64,000 nucleotides of DNA from Rhodocollybia butyracea (GCA_015501585.1 JADNRY010000162.1:1-64000), one strand, 5' to 3'; positions 31,641 through 43,842 are shown, numbered from the stretch's first letter. Made by a program: numbers and translations. The notes: generated by a model not told the origin, from the sequence alone.

Positions 31641-32420
31641 CCCCACGGCCCTCACCGGTATCTACGACGCGTACCTCTCCCTACATCGTGACTCTCAGAT
31701 CTCAATCCCTTCTTTGTCGGCGTGTTTAATTCTCCTCGAACCTGAGGACGTTCCATGACTCAAAAGCATAGAGCTTCCTTCACCGACCTCACGTTCAAAC
31801 CACCATGTGATTCCTCCCATCTCACGGTTCCTCAAACATTTTCTATCCTTGCGAACTCGCCTAACCTATCAAGCTGCACACTAGGTGTACTTCTCACACC
31901 TGTCGACCCCGTATCCACTACCAATATGATCCAGCTCAACTCTCTGTGTCCACTTCACTTTCCAGCTGAACGATGATCTCCCGGTAGGAGAAGTTGAAGC
32001 CAGATTCTACACTTTATTCGGTGTGCTCGGTGCTTCCCACCTTACACACCTAGAATTTATCGCTAGAGCGTTCGATTTTCGCAGGGGGATAGGGTGTGTC
32101 GCGTTTATGCCCCTTCTTGAAGGTGAAGCTTTGATCTCTATTCCCAATCTGGCGAGATGTACACTGTTGCTCACCGGCACCTCCAGAGACCCTGTGTCTT
32201 ACCCTGCATACCCTGCGTCCACTCTTCCTCTCCCTCCTTGGTGTCCTCTTTGGCGCGTCGGCGACCTCTAAGAGGAGCTGCACCAAGATGGTTTCGTCCC
32301 CATCTCTATCTTTTATACTGTCTCCCCTGCTGTCTTCTATAGACCGGGAGGGCGTTCTGGGTGGAAGTATCCTGCACCTCGCAATCCCACTTCGTATGAA
32401 GCTGATTTGCCTTGGGAGGG
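31640..32420 (+). pseudogene. F-box/LRR-type protein relic, copy 2
   Basis: Blocks in shifting frames read LTFKPPCDSSHLTVPQT, ILANSPNLSSCTLGVLL and RAFDFRRGIGCVAFMPLLEG. They align with copy 1 (13640-14150) and, for the FKPPCDSS and SPNLS blocks, with the minus-strand relic at 57900-58148. No F-box motif is visible here, so this is the leucine-rich C-terminal portion only. Several frame changes show it is not functional. It precedes the acyltransferase gene just as copy 1 precedes the truncated one. Confidence 0.6.
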
Positions 32421-32742
32421 AACCATGAGTACAAGTACGGGTGTGGGGGGTATTGGTACGAGTATAGGGAACTTCGGGGGGATGGGCTCGGTACGCAGGA
32501 GGTGGTATACCCCGTGATCGGGGGAGTAAGTAAGTAGCAGTTTGAGTAAATGTTCGTAAATATCAGTTAGTAGCTGATAGGAATTTCATAGTCTTATGCA
32601 TGAACACAATTGCCCCGTAGCTTAACTAGCATTAGCGGAAGTTTGATAGCCAGGAACTCATCAACTTGAAGAGGATCACAATATTTTTATTTCAAAACAG
32701 CGCTCAAGCTATACATGCAGCATGATAATGCAAGGCAAAAAT

Positions 32743-34181
32743 TTAAACAAACGGGTCCAAACCGCCCTCCATTCTCTCTAATGCTTTCTCTATTGCTCTC
32801 CAACGTGAGGCACGTACACCTGCTTGGACAAGATATCCACCATCCCGGAGCTTGTTGATTGCTACACAATGGTCAGGTACAAATGGAGTCCCCCAGAACC
32901 AGAGTCCCAGCTGCTCGGAACCCAAATCAAGCGTCTCAATTCCACTAAGAACCTGGTTTGAAAAAAGCCAGCTGTCCAGCTGCCTTCTTCGCAGAGGCAC
33001 AATGCCGCCCCAGCCATGCGTCCACTTTTCAACTCTCTGGATGTGGGCGATATTCCGTGACTCGTTAAGACTTTCGCGATGACGCAAGGCAAGTTCATAG
33101 AGAGACATCGAGGGAAGAGAGCGAATATCAATGAATGGGAGGGTGACTGGTGTAATTGCATTATGTGGATATTGCTCAAATTCAGGATTTATCTCGGAGA
33201 GTATCCGTCTCACTGAAAAAACAGAATTAATAGAAATCTTGTTGGGACTGTTACATCCCTCTTCAAGGTAGACAGCCTGTTTAAGATGTGAGCACCGGTC
33301 ATATAAATAAAAGTGGATTGACAGACTTTGAGCAACCAAGCGATAAGCATATCTCCCTTTGAGACTAGAGGCTTTCCGGACTCCTCTGACTCCTTCCTCA
33401 TTCTGACCATTATATGCTCGACGGTTCTACCCCCTAGATGAACTCCCCGAGTCGTTGATTTGTGCCACAGCATCTCGAAGGCCATAGAGAACCAGAATGA
33501 CAGGAGATTCACAATCGTTGGAGGAACAACCGCCATTCTGAGATTGGGAAGCCCACTAAGAACACTCTCCATGGAATCCGCCTCTCTCAGGTTCGATAAC
33601 GTGTTCTCCAGAATATTGATATTCGATGCATTAAGCATAGGAGGTATCCAGTCGAGATCGTTTAACGCAGCATTCACCCCGCGGATTGCCATGCCCATTC
33701 CTGTTGCGTCAAACACGCCATGAGGGAACGATATCCCGACACACGCGCAGTTTTCCATGAGTGATACATGGATTGCCATGAGCGGAAAGCATTGTGCAGC
33801 ATATGCACTCAACGAGGACGGAGTAGCGCGTGCACGAAAATATGTCAGTGGAGGTCTCTCGAGCACTTGCCGTGAGTCCTCATCCAGAGAGGGTAGGCTG
33901 AGGCTGAGGGAGGGAAACATGGTGGTAGTGAATTCTATCGAAGCGTAGTCCTTGGGCAGTGATTCGGAGACAGGAACGCGAATATGGTAAGTCTTCTTGG
34001 CAGCATCCCATTCGACGCGACCGGCTAGAAGTCTCCATTTGTTCACAGTGTGCTGTGCTGCTTTCTGCAGAGCTGCGACGTCTACTGTCTTGACAACATA
34101 TCCAAAGGTAGCGCCAGCGTTGTGCACTCCATTGTGATCTAGCCCGCTGAGCTGAACGACGATGAAGTCAAGTGTAGACAT
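32743..34181 (-). CDS. Fungal acyltransferase (BAHD/trichothecene transferase-like)
   Basis: Exon 1 (34181-33327) and exon 2 (33276-32743) join through a 50-nt intron to give 462 aa, normal for the PF02458 transferase family. The HxxxD acyl-transfer motif is present as SFPHGVFDATG (H154, D158). The family's second conserved region follows the GDMLIAWLLK block and the YPHNA sequence; the late DFGWG-like position reads LDLGSEQLG. Such enzymes move an acyl group from acyl-CoA to an alcohol or amine of a secondary metabolite in the cytosol. The substrate cannot be told. The intron donor is GTCTGT, not the usual GTRNGT, so the splice is the weakest part. A 5'-truncated duplicate lies at 14889-15577. 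No stops interrupt the frame. Confidence 0.82.
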
Positions 34182-35190
34182 GTAGGAATGCTGTAGAGTT
34201 GGGGAACGGCATTCCTTTTGTTCTTATGTATGGCAGCCTTAACGTATACCGGAAGTAGTAGCGTTATACTCGCCCCCGCTTTACAGTAGTATTATACTCG
34301 GCCCTCTACTGTTATATTTTATATCATCGCTTTGTTCCTCGCTTCAAAGCCAAGAGTGATTTAATTTCGCTGTATTACGATGTTGAAATACTTGTAACCT
34401 CCTCAGGCGGGAATTAACGAGTCGATTTCTCGGCCACACTCGCGTGACATAACCTACATACGACTGAGCGCACTCTGACCTAAGTGCCTCTTTGCTGGTG
34501 TAGCGGCTTGAGTGATCTTCGTCGGATCTGACTCAAAGCATATTTTCAAAATAAGAAGAAAGGCTTCAGCATTCCCGCATCTACGGTCTTTCTGACCTCC
34601 TATCACCCTTTGCGCTCTAAGCCTTGTTAATCAAAGCTGGTCCTCCATTTTTTTCCGGTCTTACTATGATGATAACTTTACTTCTCATCACCCAGAGTAC
34701 AGACATTTTGGTGCTTGATGAATTTTAGTAAGCCATCTATCATCCAGCGAACAGAGCTTAACGACACCACACCAGCGGTAAGTACGTACATTTATCCTCT
34801 CACATTCATCTTGTCTTTAAATTTTTAATTTTATTTGAACCTTGCCCATGCCGCCTACCGCAGGGGTAGTATTATCCCCGCCCTACAGCGGGGTCAGGCG
34901 GGGTTCCACAAGGGAACAGCCGGGCCTAAGCAACGTTAACAGCAGGCTCAACCCACGGAGGGAAGGTAGACTGCAGACCTTCCCGAAGCGGTAGATGTAC
35001 ATGCACAATACACAATGAGCCAAATATCCTCATCCCGATATATATCTCTTCGTAATCCTTTCCTCACAGTTGCTCGGTGCCCAGAAAATACATTGAAACA
35101 AGCAACGCACATTCGCCGCTAGCCCACTTCTGAATCTCATAACTAGGAGCTCAAGATCCGACGTCGCTAGCTTCTCTGACTTGTCGATGC
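34182..35190. other. Intergenic, probable acyltransferase upstream region
   Basis: No gene is supported. A GC-rich CCCCGCC/GGCGGGG stretch near 34855-34925 resembles a degraded transposon end, but no partner was found. Confidence 0.35.
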
Positions 35191-35431
35191 AATCTGTCAA
35201 TGGGTACGTACACACAACGTTTCTCTCTTTTATCTTAAATCTACCAATTTGCCGACTACTATTTGTCTTTGTAGTTCCAGCGTAGCATCAATAATCCCCT
35301 CCTCGAGACCTTACCGTCTCTCCGCATCGGCCATGGCCGTATCCTCAACCTCATCTCCTCCCATCGAATGTGGAGGCAACTTTTCCATCACCGCCTTAAC
35401 CGAAAATGCGCCACTTACTCACATTAACTGA
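35191..35431 (+). other. Hypothetical exon fragment, related to 30260-30649
   Basis: This is the second copy of the sequence described at 30260-30649. The shared reading SSPPIE then GGNFS ends at a stop at 35431. It is a duplicated fragment without a complete gene. Confidence 0.35.
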
Positions 35432-35439
35432 CTTATGCA

Positions 35440-36461
35440 GATGCAGTCTTTCATTTGCCTTTCATTCCCTGGATCAAAGATGCGGATTCATCTTGCTCTT
35501 CCAAATTGCCTGACGGGCTTAAAGGGTGTAGGCTTACTGTCAAATGCGGCGAGGGCTGGGATGGACGGGCACCTCATTGAACATTATTGGCGTGATATTT
35601 TGGTAAGAGTCCCACAGATGGAGACTGACTTCTTCCGAGCTGTGGGAAGGTCATGGGCATAAAGGAGAGCTCACGTATCTGGTGGTGCCCTGAGGGAAAG
35701 GTCATTCAGTTTCCGCCGTCCGGTACACGCTGCTGGGCCTTACAAGGATGGGAAGAAAAACCTACATGACTATTTCTCGATCAAACAGTGTGCATGAGTT
35801 AGCCAGTGTGCAAAAGTTGGCCAGTGTTCCAGCTGTTGGTCAATCTATGAGTCTTCCAAAGGTATGTCTTTCCTAAGACTTTGTTACAACAGACACTTTA
35901 CATACTGTCATCTAGGTGAATGAGGAACTTGAGGTTCTGGAAAAAATCATTGCAGAAAAAGCGGAGATATTCAAAAATGATAGGGCTGACCCTCAAACCG
36001 TCCTTGCTGCACTGCCCAATCACTCATGGGCGCACTTCTCATGCCATGGTTCCAGAGGGACTCCACAAGAACCACTGTCATCCTACGCCGTGACTTTGAG
36101 CTCCTGGCTCCATAATGCTCACCTTTCATTGTTAAAGATCCTGGAGATGAGACTTCCAAATGGAGAGCTGGCATTTCTTGCAGCCTGCCACAGTGCAGCA
36201 GGTGAGCCAGAGACACCAGATGAGGCTCTCAGTCTGTTTGTGACCCTACAATTTTGTGGATTCCCAAGAGTGATTGGAACATTATGGGAGATGACAGATG
36301 ACGATGGACCTCCTCTGGTTGAGAGATTCTATGAGCATATCTTGCGGTATGGCATTGAAGACTCAGCGAATGAGTTAAACCTTACCATAAAGAGTCTACA
36401 ACATAATAGTGAGACGGCTGATCCTCGTCGATGGGCAACGTTTGTACATATTGGAGTTTGA
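35440..36461 (+). pseudogene. CHAT-domain (caspase-like) protein, C-terminal relic
   Basis: The last 181 codons (from about 35916) carry the CHAT peptidase core with WAHFSCHG (catalytic His region) and FLAACHSAAG (Cys region). They end at a normal family C-terminus (DPRRWATFVHIGV). Upstream a GTATGT to TCTAG intron (about 35861-35915) joins SVPAVGQSMSLPK to VNEELEVLE. Before it, RIWWCPEGK and HAAGPYKDGKKNLHDY occur in different frames, so at least one frameshift lies near 35700-35730. The N-terminal tetratricopeptide repeats usual in mushroom TPR-CHAT proteins are absent. CHAT domains are peptidases linked to regulated cell death and defence; the catalytic pair is still present but the gene is truncated. 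Confidence 0.75.
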
Positions 36462-36935
36462 ATTTTTGTTGACTATGTTTGGCTAACTTTCAATGTACTT
36501 CTGTAGCCGTTCTCTAAGTTCATAATTATCCAAGGGGTATACAGATTTTAAAACTTACATATTATGATGACTTTCAACCTTAAGTGCTCTTGTAGCCTCC
36601 TCCCCCAGAGGGGCTGAGCAAACTCCTAAGGCGAGTAGGGATCTGCACCATAACCGTGGTTGACGGTACGCCTTGTGATTTGCAACAGCGTTCACAGAGT
36701 ACTTAATATGAGTACTCGCGGATCCCTTTTGTTTACTTTGCACCGCGACACTTCCAGGCCCAGGGTGGAATTTGAGTATTGTACATTGTGTCATAGGTAC
36801 GTGCCATGTGTGCAATCACCTATTGGCCGAGGGCATTAGCATTGAAGACAGCTGCAAATTACTTGTATGGGTCTATGTACTATATCCGAGTCTAACTCTA
36901 AACTTTCTGGGCCATTCTTATGACAATGCTACTAC
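36462..36935. other. Intergenic between CHAT relic and glycosyltransferase
   Basis: No gene is supported. The CHAT relic and the minus-strand glycosyltransferase converge here. Confidence 0.4.
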
Positions 36936-38872
36936 TCAATCCACATATTTCTTGAGAAATTCGTCAAGGTCCGTTCGGCTCTGCTTTCCCTTGTCCCAGT
37001 TTCTTCCCATCTCATCTGCCAGCTTCTCAAAGTTTGCCCTTACAACTCTACCCTCTTCACCCTTAATTTTCACCAGCAGTTGCTCTACTTCAGTTTTTAC
37101 CGCATCGACTGTGAACGTAGGTTCGTAATCCGTATTCTCGAACCGCAACAAAGGCTTTGTGCCGTTTTCCCCCGAGCGCACCTCAATGAGTTCAAAAGCT
37201 GCTTTGTGCATGATGCTAAGAACAGCAGCGTTCAATGGTTGGTCGGCACCCAAAGGCCAGAAAATCCTACAGTATTGTTTAAGTGGCGTAAAACAGTAGG
37301 AAAATGGCACTCACAGTGGGACCTTATGTTCGAAGGATTCTTGAATAGAATTCCATCCTCCATGAGTTATAAAGAAACCTGTTACTTCGTGTTGTAGAAT
37401 GGCTTCCTGGGGGGTCCACGGGCTCGAAAAACCGATCCCGCTCTCATTGATCGAAGCTATGAAATCGGCAGAGAGATTGGCCAAAGGGGATGCATAGGAG
37501 AGGACGAACGGTGTCTGATTGGCAATGAGGGTTTCTATTAGGACCACCAGCTTTGACTGTTCAGGTGGCCAGAAAAAGGCGCCAAATGATATCTGTGTTG
37601 CCAGGCAGTCAGTTAAATTGAAACAAATTCAACTGACAAGGATAACCCGAGAAGAACTCACATGTATAAGTGACTTGAGACCAAACCTTCCTTTCATGGC
37701 GTCTAAAAACTGTAGGACCTCCTTGTCAGATTCCGAGCGGCGTTTCGGTTTCGGCAATGAGAGCGGAGCCAGCGCGTAGAATGATTTTCCGATTCCCGCC
37801 AGCCACGTCCTCGTAGCGTTCACCGCTTCCTTCTCATACACTGAATTGGTCACAGATATTACGCCATCAGCTACACGTGAGTATATTTGACCAAAGTTTA
37901 TGAGCATGTTGGCGGATAGCAGACTCTTTAGACACAGTAAATGATCCAACTCTAGTGGGTAGCCAACTCAACGTACAATTTGGGGATCCCATTCGTGGGT
38001 ATACATCGGCGGTGAACCAGGAAATTTAGATTTTTCATAAGCAGAAGATACGGCGACCTAAATCAAGATAAGAGTTAGGAAAGTATCTCTAGGGTTGAAA
38101 ACTACAACGTACCGGGGGGAAGGGTCAGATATTGGCTGTGAGTAAGCAGAAGCTTGAGCTCTTGCTGCTGCCAGCCCAGCCTCGGTGTCTAGCATTGGAT
38201 CAGCTATTCCTCCGAGTGATTCAGGACCGAAAAGCCTGAGAAGAGTTCCGCTGGGGGCAGTAAACCATGCAATAATTGGAATTTTGGTAGAGCGTATGGA
38301 CTCAAACGCATAGGGCGCAAAAGGCTGTCATCAAAATGTGAGTCAGCATGAAGCGAAACGACATATTATATGGAGGGCACGAACATCGACGATAGTCACC
38401 GCAGGGGGCGGAAGTCCGGAAAGTAACTTGCCTGACGATTTGCACGTGATGGGCTCAGAGTTGCACAGGGCGGTGAAGGCAGGGGCAAATTCCTTGAGCT
38501 GTTCAAATGGATTTGTTTCCGGTCCCACTATATCGATGACACTACAAATTCCGATGAGTCAATCCATTGTTCCCTCGGAACACCTGTGGACGAACATGAT
38601 ACGAGGCGAAAGCTGTTCATATTCCTCCTTCGACAATTTAGACTTGAGTTCGTCCACGAACTTGGGATAAATAAGGCCAGTTGTAATAAGAGTTACCATT
38701 ACCTCCGGACGCGATCTGGTAATGAGGACACTCAGAGCAACCAGAGGCTTATTGTGGCCTGATTTTGACAAGAAGGGAAGGGTTTCTGTCAGTGCGGCAG
38801 AGACACTAAGGGTGATGGTACCGTACCCCAATGGCGAACGGCGTGAACAAGGATGTTTTTGGTGGGGCCCAT
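36936..38872 (-). pseudogene. UDP-glycosyltransferase (GT1), seven exons with two lesions
   Basis: Exons 38872-38827, 38758-38584, 38541-38385, 38324-38113, 38057-37662, 37592-37315 and 37266-36936 give about 531 aa, the normal GT1 size. The N-terminus reads MGPTKNILVHAVRHWGHNKP, the acceptor-side opening of such enzymes. The C-terminal donor-binding signature is clear (WTPQEAILQHEV, ITHGGWNS, then across an intron WPLGADQPLNA). These enzymes transfer sugar from a UDP-sugar to small molecules such as sterols or secondary metabolites. Exon 4 is one base short, most likely in the C run at 38113-38119, and TGA at 37968-37970 interrupts exon 5. The donor of intron 3 is unusual (GTTCGT). With these lesions it is probably inactive, though a sequencing error could explain the frameshift. 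Confidence 0.8.
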
Positions 38873-38932
38873 ACTAGTAGCGAGAGCTGCAGGTGTGTGG
38901 GTTGTTGATGGAACCCTTTGGCTTGCGTCCTT

Positions 38933-39319
38933 TTATCTAGGCTGAACACCCATTATCCACGGAGTTATAATGACGTTGCTTGCTACTTTGATATTGCCTG
39001 CCAGCCTGTACTTGGCGAGCCTGGGTACCCAGCCACCCCATAAGTAAACAGCTACAGCCTTATGTTCTTCATAGTCGGAACGGTTGGAGACTGGAGTCTG
39101 GTTCGAGGCAACGAGAATTGGCACGTGATTTTCTAATTCAACGTACAGATCATGCTTACAGACTTTAATATAAGTACCATCTAGAAGCAATTCATTCTCA
39201 TTCCCACTAGAAATGAAATCTCCACAGCCATTTAAATCCATGAGCCGCAATTCTTGGAACTTGACTCCGTCCCTTTCGCCTGCTGATCCTAGTAGATTCG
39301 ATGCACCTTCAATGCTCAC
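38933..39319 (-). CDS. Hypothetical 128-aa protein
   Basis: A single frame runs from ATG at 39319 to a stop at 38933. The sequence is neither low-complexity nor strongly hydrophobic. Notable blocks are MDLNGCGDFISS, DGTYIKVCKHDLYVELEN and a Trp-rich WGGWVPRLAKYR. I do not recognise a family. It lies about 60 bp upstream of the glycosyltransferase start on the same strand, so it could also be part of a longer unrecognised gene. Confidence 0.4.
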   Translation of the reverse strand: MSIEGASNLLGSAGERDGVKFQELRLMDLNGCGDFISSGNENELLLDGTYIKVCKHDLYVELENHVPILVASNQTPVSNRSDYEEHKAVAVYLWGGWVPRLAKYRLAGNIKVASNVIITPWIMGVQPR

Positions 39320-40099
39320 TCATAGACCATCGGCTCATACCTCTGATTCCCTGATGGCATATTAATTCCCCTCGAGATATCACGAATGCGTTAGTACAGA
39401 TCAGTTTTAGTACTACTGCCCCGCCCCAAAGGCTCAACGTAAGTCATATAACTTGTGGATATAATATTGCTCTGTTGGTCAGGTGGAACGTATAGTGTAG
39501 CCGTGGGGTGGGAGAAGAACCAGATGGAAGATCAAGAGAGAGAACGGGAGAGGAAATGACGAGAGAGGCAAAGATAAGACACAAAGGTTAGCGAGCCATT
39601 ATCGAGTGAGATTATAACTTCCTCAGGCAACGAAAGCCTACCTAGTCCGATGTAGCCTCGTGCCCGAGACTTTTCATCACGGAGAAATCTTATCATTGAT
39701 TTCCCGACGTTTACCCGAGTCCATCGCGTTACGCGTAAAGTACTATACCGATCGCGTGAGGGCGAATGACCCCAGGGCGTTTGAATTTCGTGAAGATGAA
39801 TTTGGAACTATCTGGAAGGAAACGATAACGAAGCTGTGAGGATATGAACCGTTATACGCGCGAATCCTGAGCCGGATGAGCGCTCTAGTTTTGGTTCTGC
39901 GACTCGCCCAGGTCGTTTTTGTGTAGAGTTTTCGTTTCGTCTTCTCTTTTAAGTTCAGACAAAATACATTCTTTGTAGATGTGGATGAGGGCGGAGTTGA
40001 GGTGAGGTATTTTTCCCAGAGTACGAAATGTCCGGGATTTATCACTTGCTGTTACCTTCGACTACTTGGAGCCTTAGACAATAACATGGCGTGTACTTT
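39320..40099. other. Intergenic, nothing recognised
   Basis: A 100-codon frame at 39743-40045 (minus) shows no domain and is not called. No repeat was identified. Confidence 0.35.
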
Positions 40100-42660
40100 T
40101 GTTATTTTGTAAATATTATGTATATAGTTTTTAGACTGCGCTGTACCAACTCTGTACGCTCGCGCTCTTGACCGATTTCTTATAAAAAAAGCACTTCAAA
40201 ATCCCTAGAAAGCTCTGAATGTTAAAGCTACTCCTATTATGGTGTATAATCCCACAAGACAAAATAAATGTAAACTCTGGCACAAAGACATAAAGACTCA
40301 GAAATCACTGTCGGGACCGAATCCATTTCATAATTCATATGCTATTTAGCGCGTAAAAGCGTAGAGGTATCGTACAACAAACAAGTAATAGCTAGCGTGA
40401 AGCGTGAAACACGAACTCAAGTAACTAAAATAGGTATCTACTACACTGTAAGCGCAACCCAGTTGCGCCCAGGCGAATGCGTTATATATATGTAAAGTAA
40501 TTCATCAAAAAAAGCCGTGACCAAGATCATACTTTATTAACTCGTGGCGTGGTCGAAATGTAAGTCTACAAGGAAGGAGATATCGGTGTACAGAATACGG
40601 AATACAGATGAGTGCGAAGGGGGTAGTACAAGTGCGAGAGAGTCCAGATGCAAGTGCCGATATATATATATATATATTTATATCTTATGAAGGCAAAGAA
40701 AAAACGGATGCGGAAGAACAAAAATCGAAAATCAAAATGGCAAAAGGGAGAAGGAAGAACAACGCCCCCTACTCCAAATCGAGTACACCTCATCATGAAA
40801 GATGGAGGATCCACGCTCCATGAGCCGAAGGCGCCAATCCTACGAACCTGGTGTGCCCCCTCAAAAAATCAACCCTTTTCACCCCCTTCTGCTTCTCCGC
40901 ATTATACGCATGGCGATCGCCAAAGCGTCTGCAGCGCATCTCGTACGCCGAACGCACCCGCTCAAAATCCTTCCTCGAAGGAATAGCCTTCATCTCCGAA
41001 GGGGTAACGCTGTGCCGCAAGGAGTAATAGATGGCGTTGAATACGTCATGGGCAGTGACGTATTGGCGGTTGAAGGAGGGGTGCACGGAGATGGGCCAGG
41101 GGTGGTGCGGGATGTGGAGGAGGAGGAAGGGGGCGTGGGGGAGAACGGCGGGTTCGGAGAAGGAGAAGCCCTTGTAGGACGTGGTGATGTACGAGATGGG
41201 CAAGGAGACATCATAGTTGATGCCTGGGTGACGGGAATAGGCGAGGAGTCTATGTGCACGGGGAGGTCCCCCGGGAGAGGAAGAGTAGGCCGATGAATTT
41301 GTAGAGGAAGGCATGGACGGCACGAAGTAGAATTGCGAATCATCACTGGCAGGGTGCGCGGTCGCCACGTTGGCAAACCGAACCCGCTTGGGGTCTCGTC
41401 GTCGGGAGAACATGTCTGGTCTGCTGAAGAAGTGCATTTTGGGACAAAGACGAGGGATATATTTGATGCTAGAAAACATTAAAGAAAAAGGTGTTATTTT
41501 TATAAGGAATGAGCGTCGGGACGGGTACCTCAACAGCAATCCAAGAATGGGCTCCGTCCGTTTTTGGAACTCCACGTTCGCCGTGCTGCGCATAGTTTTC
41601 TACAAAGACGCATAAGCAGCAAGCGGAGCGAGTCATTGTGAGTGATAGTATAGTACAAGGGTTATCCAACTTGGCAACTGGCACCCAGATCGCAAAAAAA
41701 GATCTGATTGAATTAATTTCCAAGCCAAAGCAGAGCCAAAGTGTCAATCCCGACTTTCAGCGACAATAAATACCTGATAAATAACAAGGGCGGGGCTAGT
41801 GATGCCACGTCACGCAATGAATACCACAACAGCAATCCTTGCTATTATAAGCCCAAGTGCAAGGCAGAATCACAAATCTTATCTTTGGAGAGTTTGCCGC
41901 AGCACGCCGTGGAGATCAGCCTTCAGTGGAGTTGGATAGATTCTCAGTTGTAGAGCGGGCAGGAGTATGGAATGATACAGACCATACGTTCGACAGATCT
42001 TTGAAACAAGGATCGACAGACAATTCCGAGTATAATGTGTTGCGTCTACACCTTTTGAACAATATTTGGACCCAGAGCCCCCGAGGGGGTGGCGTTAACT
42101 TGATAACTTGATATACACATGTGCTTGAAGCAAGAAAATCACTGCGTGATAGATGGAATATAACAAGGTTTTTTGCTGTACAGTGGTGACAGAGCAATTT
42201 TTGCGAGAGGAATTCAGACTAGTGGACAGCGGACACAGCGGTGAACTGCCCTCGATAGACGGAGCTTTGACGGTCCAGGGCTGTCCTTCGCACATGCTCC
42301 ATATGTGCGGCTCTGAGCTCAGCCTAGTATCCGCGCGTGAAAGCTGGAAAGAAGGATCCGGTGGAACGAAACACGTTCTTCGTTGAACTTGGTGGCTCTG
42401 ATTGATTCCAAGTTTCTAGCGCGCAAGCGGCAGAAGCTGACCATCGGGTACCCAGCACCCCGTAGACTAGTGCCACAAGGAATGGTGAATGTGATGGTGG
42501 TGCCGTTTTTAACAGCAAATGAGTCCGAGCGCTAAAGGTATGAATGCCAGGTGATTCCGAGTTGTTCCTTCGAGTTCGCCGCTGCGGTAACGCGCCTCCA
42601 AATAACCCAAGTCGTTACTTGTGGCTAGGAGAAAAAAACTTTTTTTTTCCGCCATGGCTG
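40100..42660. repeat. Segmental duplication, DUF6699 copy 2
   Basis: This is the partner of 27450-29870, same orientation. After about 42660 the two copies diverge: here a tandem-duplicated promoter-like block and the AT-hook gene follow, whereas copy 1 continues straight into sequence that reappears at 45660. Confidence 0.85.
40793..41437 (-). CDS. DUF6699-domain protein, copy 2
   Basis: The 214-aa frame starts at the same MHFFSRPD as copy 1 and ends with the identical GAWILHLS. An upstream in-frame Met at 41593 would add 52 residues, but these are not conserved in copy 1, so the inner start is chosen. Internal blocks (INYDVSLPISYITTSY, HHPWPISVHPSFNRQY, YEMRCRRFGDRHAYN) are nearly unchanged, while the Ser/Pro linker varies (SSTNSSAYSSSPGG here). 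One residue is lost near position 9 and one gained in the linker, keeping the total length. Function unknown. Confidence 0.88.
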   Translation of the reverse strand: MHFFSRPDMFSRRRDPKRVRFANVATAHPASDDSQFYFVPSMPSSTNSSAYSSSPGGPPRAHRLLAYSRHPGINYDVSLPISYITTSYKGFSFSEPAVLPHAPFLLLHIPHHPWPISVHPSFNRQYVTAHDVFNAIYYSLRHSVTPSEMKAIPSRKDFERVRSAYEMRCRRFGDRHAYNAEKQKGVKRVDFLRGHTRFVGLAPSAHGAWILHLS

Positions 42661-43187
42661 ATATCTAGAATATCTAGAATCTAACCGAGTCAAAGACGGT
42701 AAGAGGATCAGACTTGAAAGCCACAGACAAACCAAAAATTTTCATTTACTAGAGCCCGGTCCAACATTCGAAGCCTAGCTATTCTGAGCCGGAAATGCTG
42801 TAGTAGCTATTCGTACTCTTCTTTACCTGTTACTTCGTGGGTCTCTAGATTGTAATTATCAGCAAGTTGCTTCGGCTGCATCCCACTCTGGGCGCTCAAG
42901 CCGGATACCCCGGTTTTCACAATACCAAGTCTGATCACAGTCTCTTAAACTACGGAGCACTCACAGAAACAAAATCTTGTAGAACACGACGTAGTCTTCT
43001 GTGAGTTCGAAGTTTCGATAGCCGAAAAAGAAGACATGGAGGTAATTGATAATTGATAATATTTAACGTACGTCTAGCGTTGGCTGACCCGCCTGCAGTA
43101 TCTTTCGAAGTCTGTTCTACGATGGCTCAAGCGATGTTATAAATCGTTGACAAACGGGCCGGTAATCAATTTGCACGTGAATAGTCC
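42563..43187. repeat. Tandem duplication unit 1 upstream of the AT-hook gene
   Basis: It aligns with the adjacent 43193-43842 for more than 600 bp. Shared blocks include GACGGTAAGAGGATCAGACT, GCCTAGCTATTCTGAGCC and GGCCGGTAATCAATTTGCAC. The copies are diverged. No gene lies inside. Confidence 0.82.
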
Positions 43188-43192
43188 ATGGT

Positions 43193-43842
43193 CGTTCCTT
43201 CGCTGCTCCGGTGATGCGCTTCCCAAATAGCCCGAGCGCAGCTCGTTACTTGGGGCTAAGAGAAAAAACTTTTTTTCCGCCGTGGCTGATATCTTGAATC
43301 TAACCGAGCCAAAAGACGGTAAGAGGATCAGACTGGAAGCCGCAGACAAACCAAAAATTTTCAGTCGCTAGAGCCGGTCCACATTTGAAGCCTAGCTATT
43401 CTGAGCCGAAAATGCTGTAGTAGCTATTCGTACTTTCTTTACCTGTTACTTCGTGGGTCTCTGGATTACTATCATCATCGAGTTCCTTGGGCTGTATCTA
43501 AATCTGGGCGCACAAGCCGAATACCCGGCTTTCACAGTACCCAGTGAAATCACAGTTAATGCAGCCACTTTGCGCCCTCCCTCTTTCTCTTAAACTACGG
43601 AACTACTACGGACGACTCACAGAAACAAAGTGTTGTAGAACACGACGCAGTCTTCTATGAGTTCGAAGTTTCGATAGCGGAAAAGAACTTGGTGATAATT
43701 GATATTCAATCATCTTTAACACAGGTCTAGTGTTGGTTGACTCGTTGAGTACCTGCTCTACGATAGCTCAAGCGATGTTCTCGCCTCGCCCACACGGATA
43801 AACCGTTCAATAAACGGGCCGGTAATCAATTTGCACGTGGTC
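43193..43842. repeat. Tandem duplication unit 2, immediate upstream of the AT-hook gene
   Basis: This is the second copy of 42563-43187. It ends about 110 bp before the start codon at 43953, so it is the present promoter region of that gene. Unit 1 would be the former promoter copy, consistent with a local tandem duplication. Confidence 0.8.
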
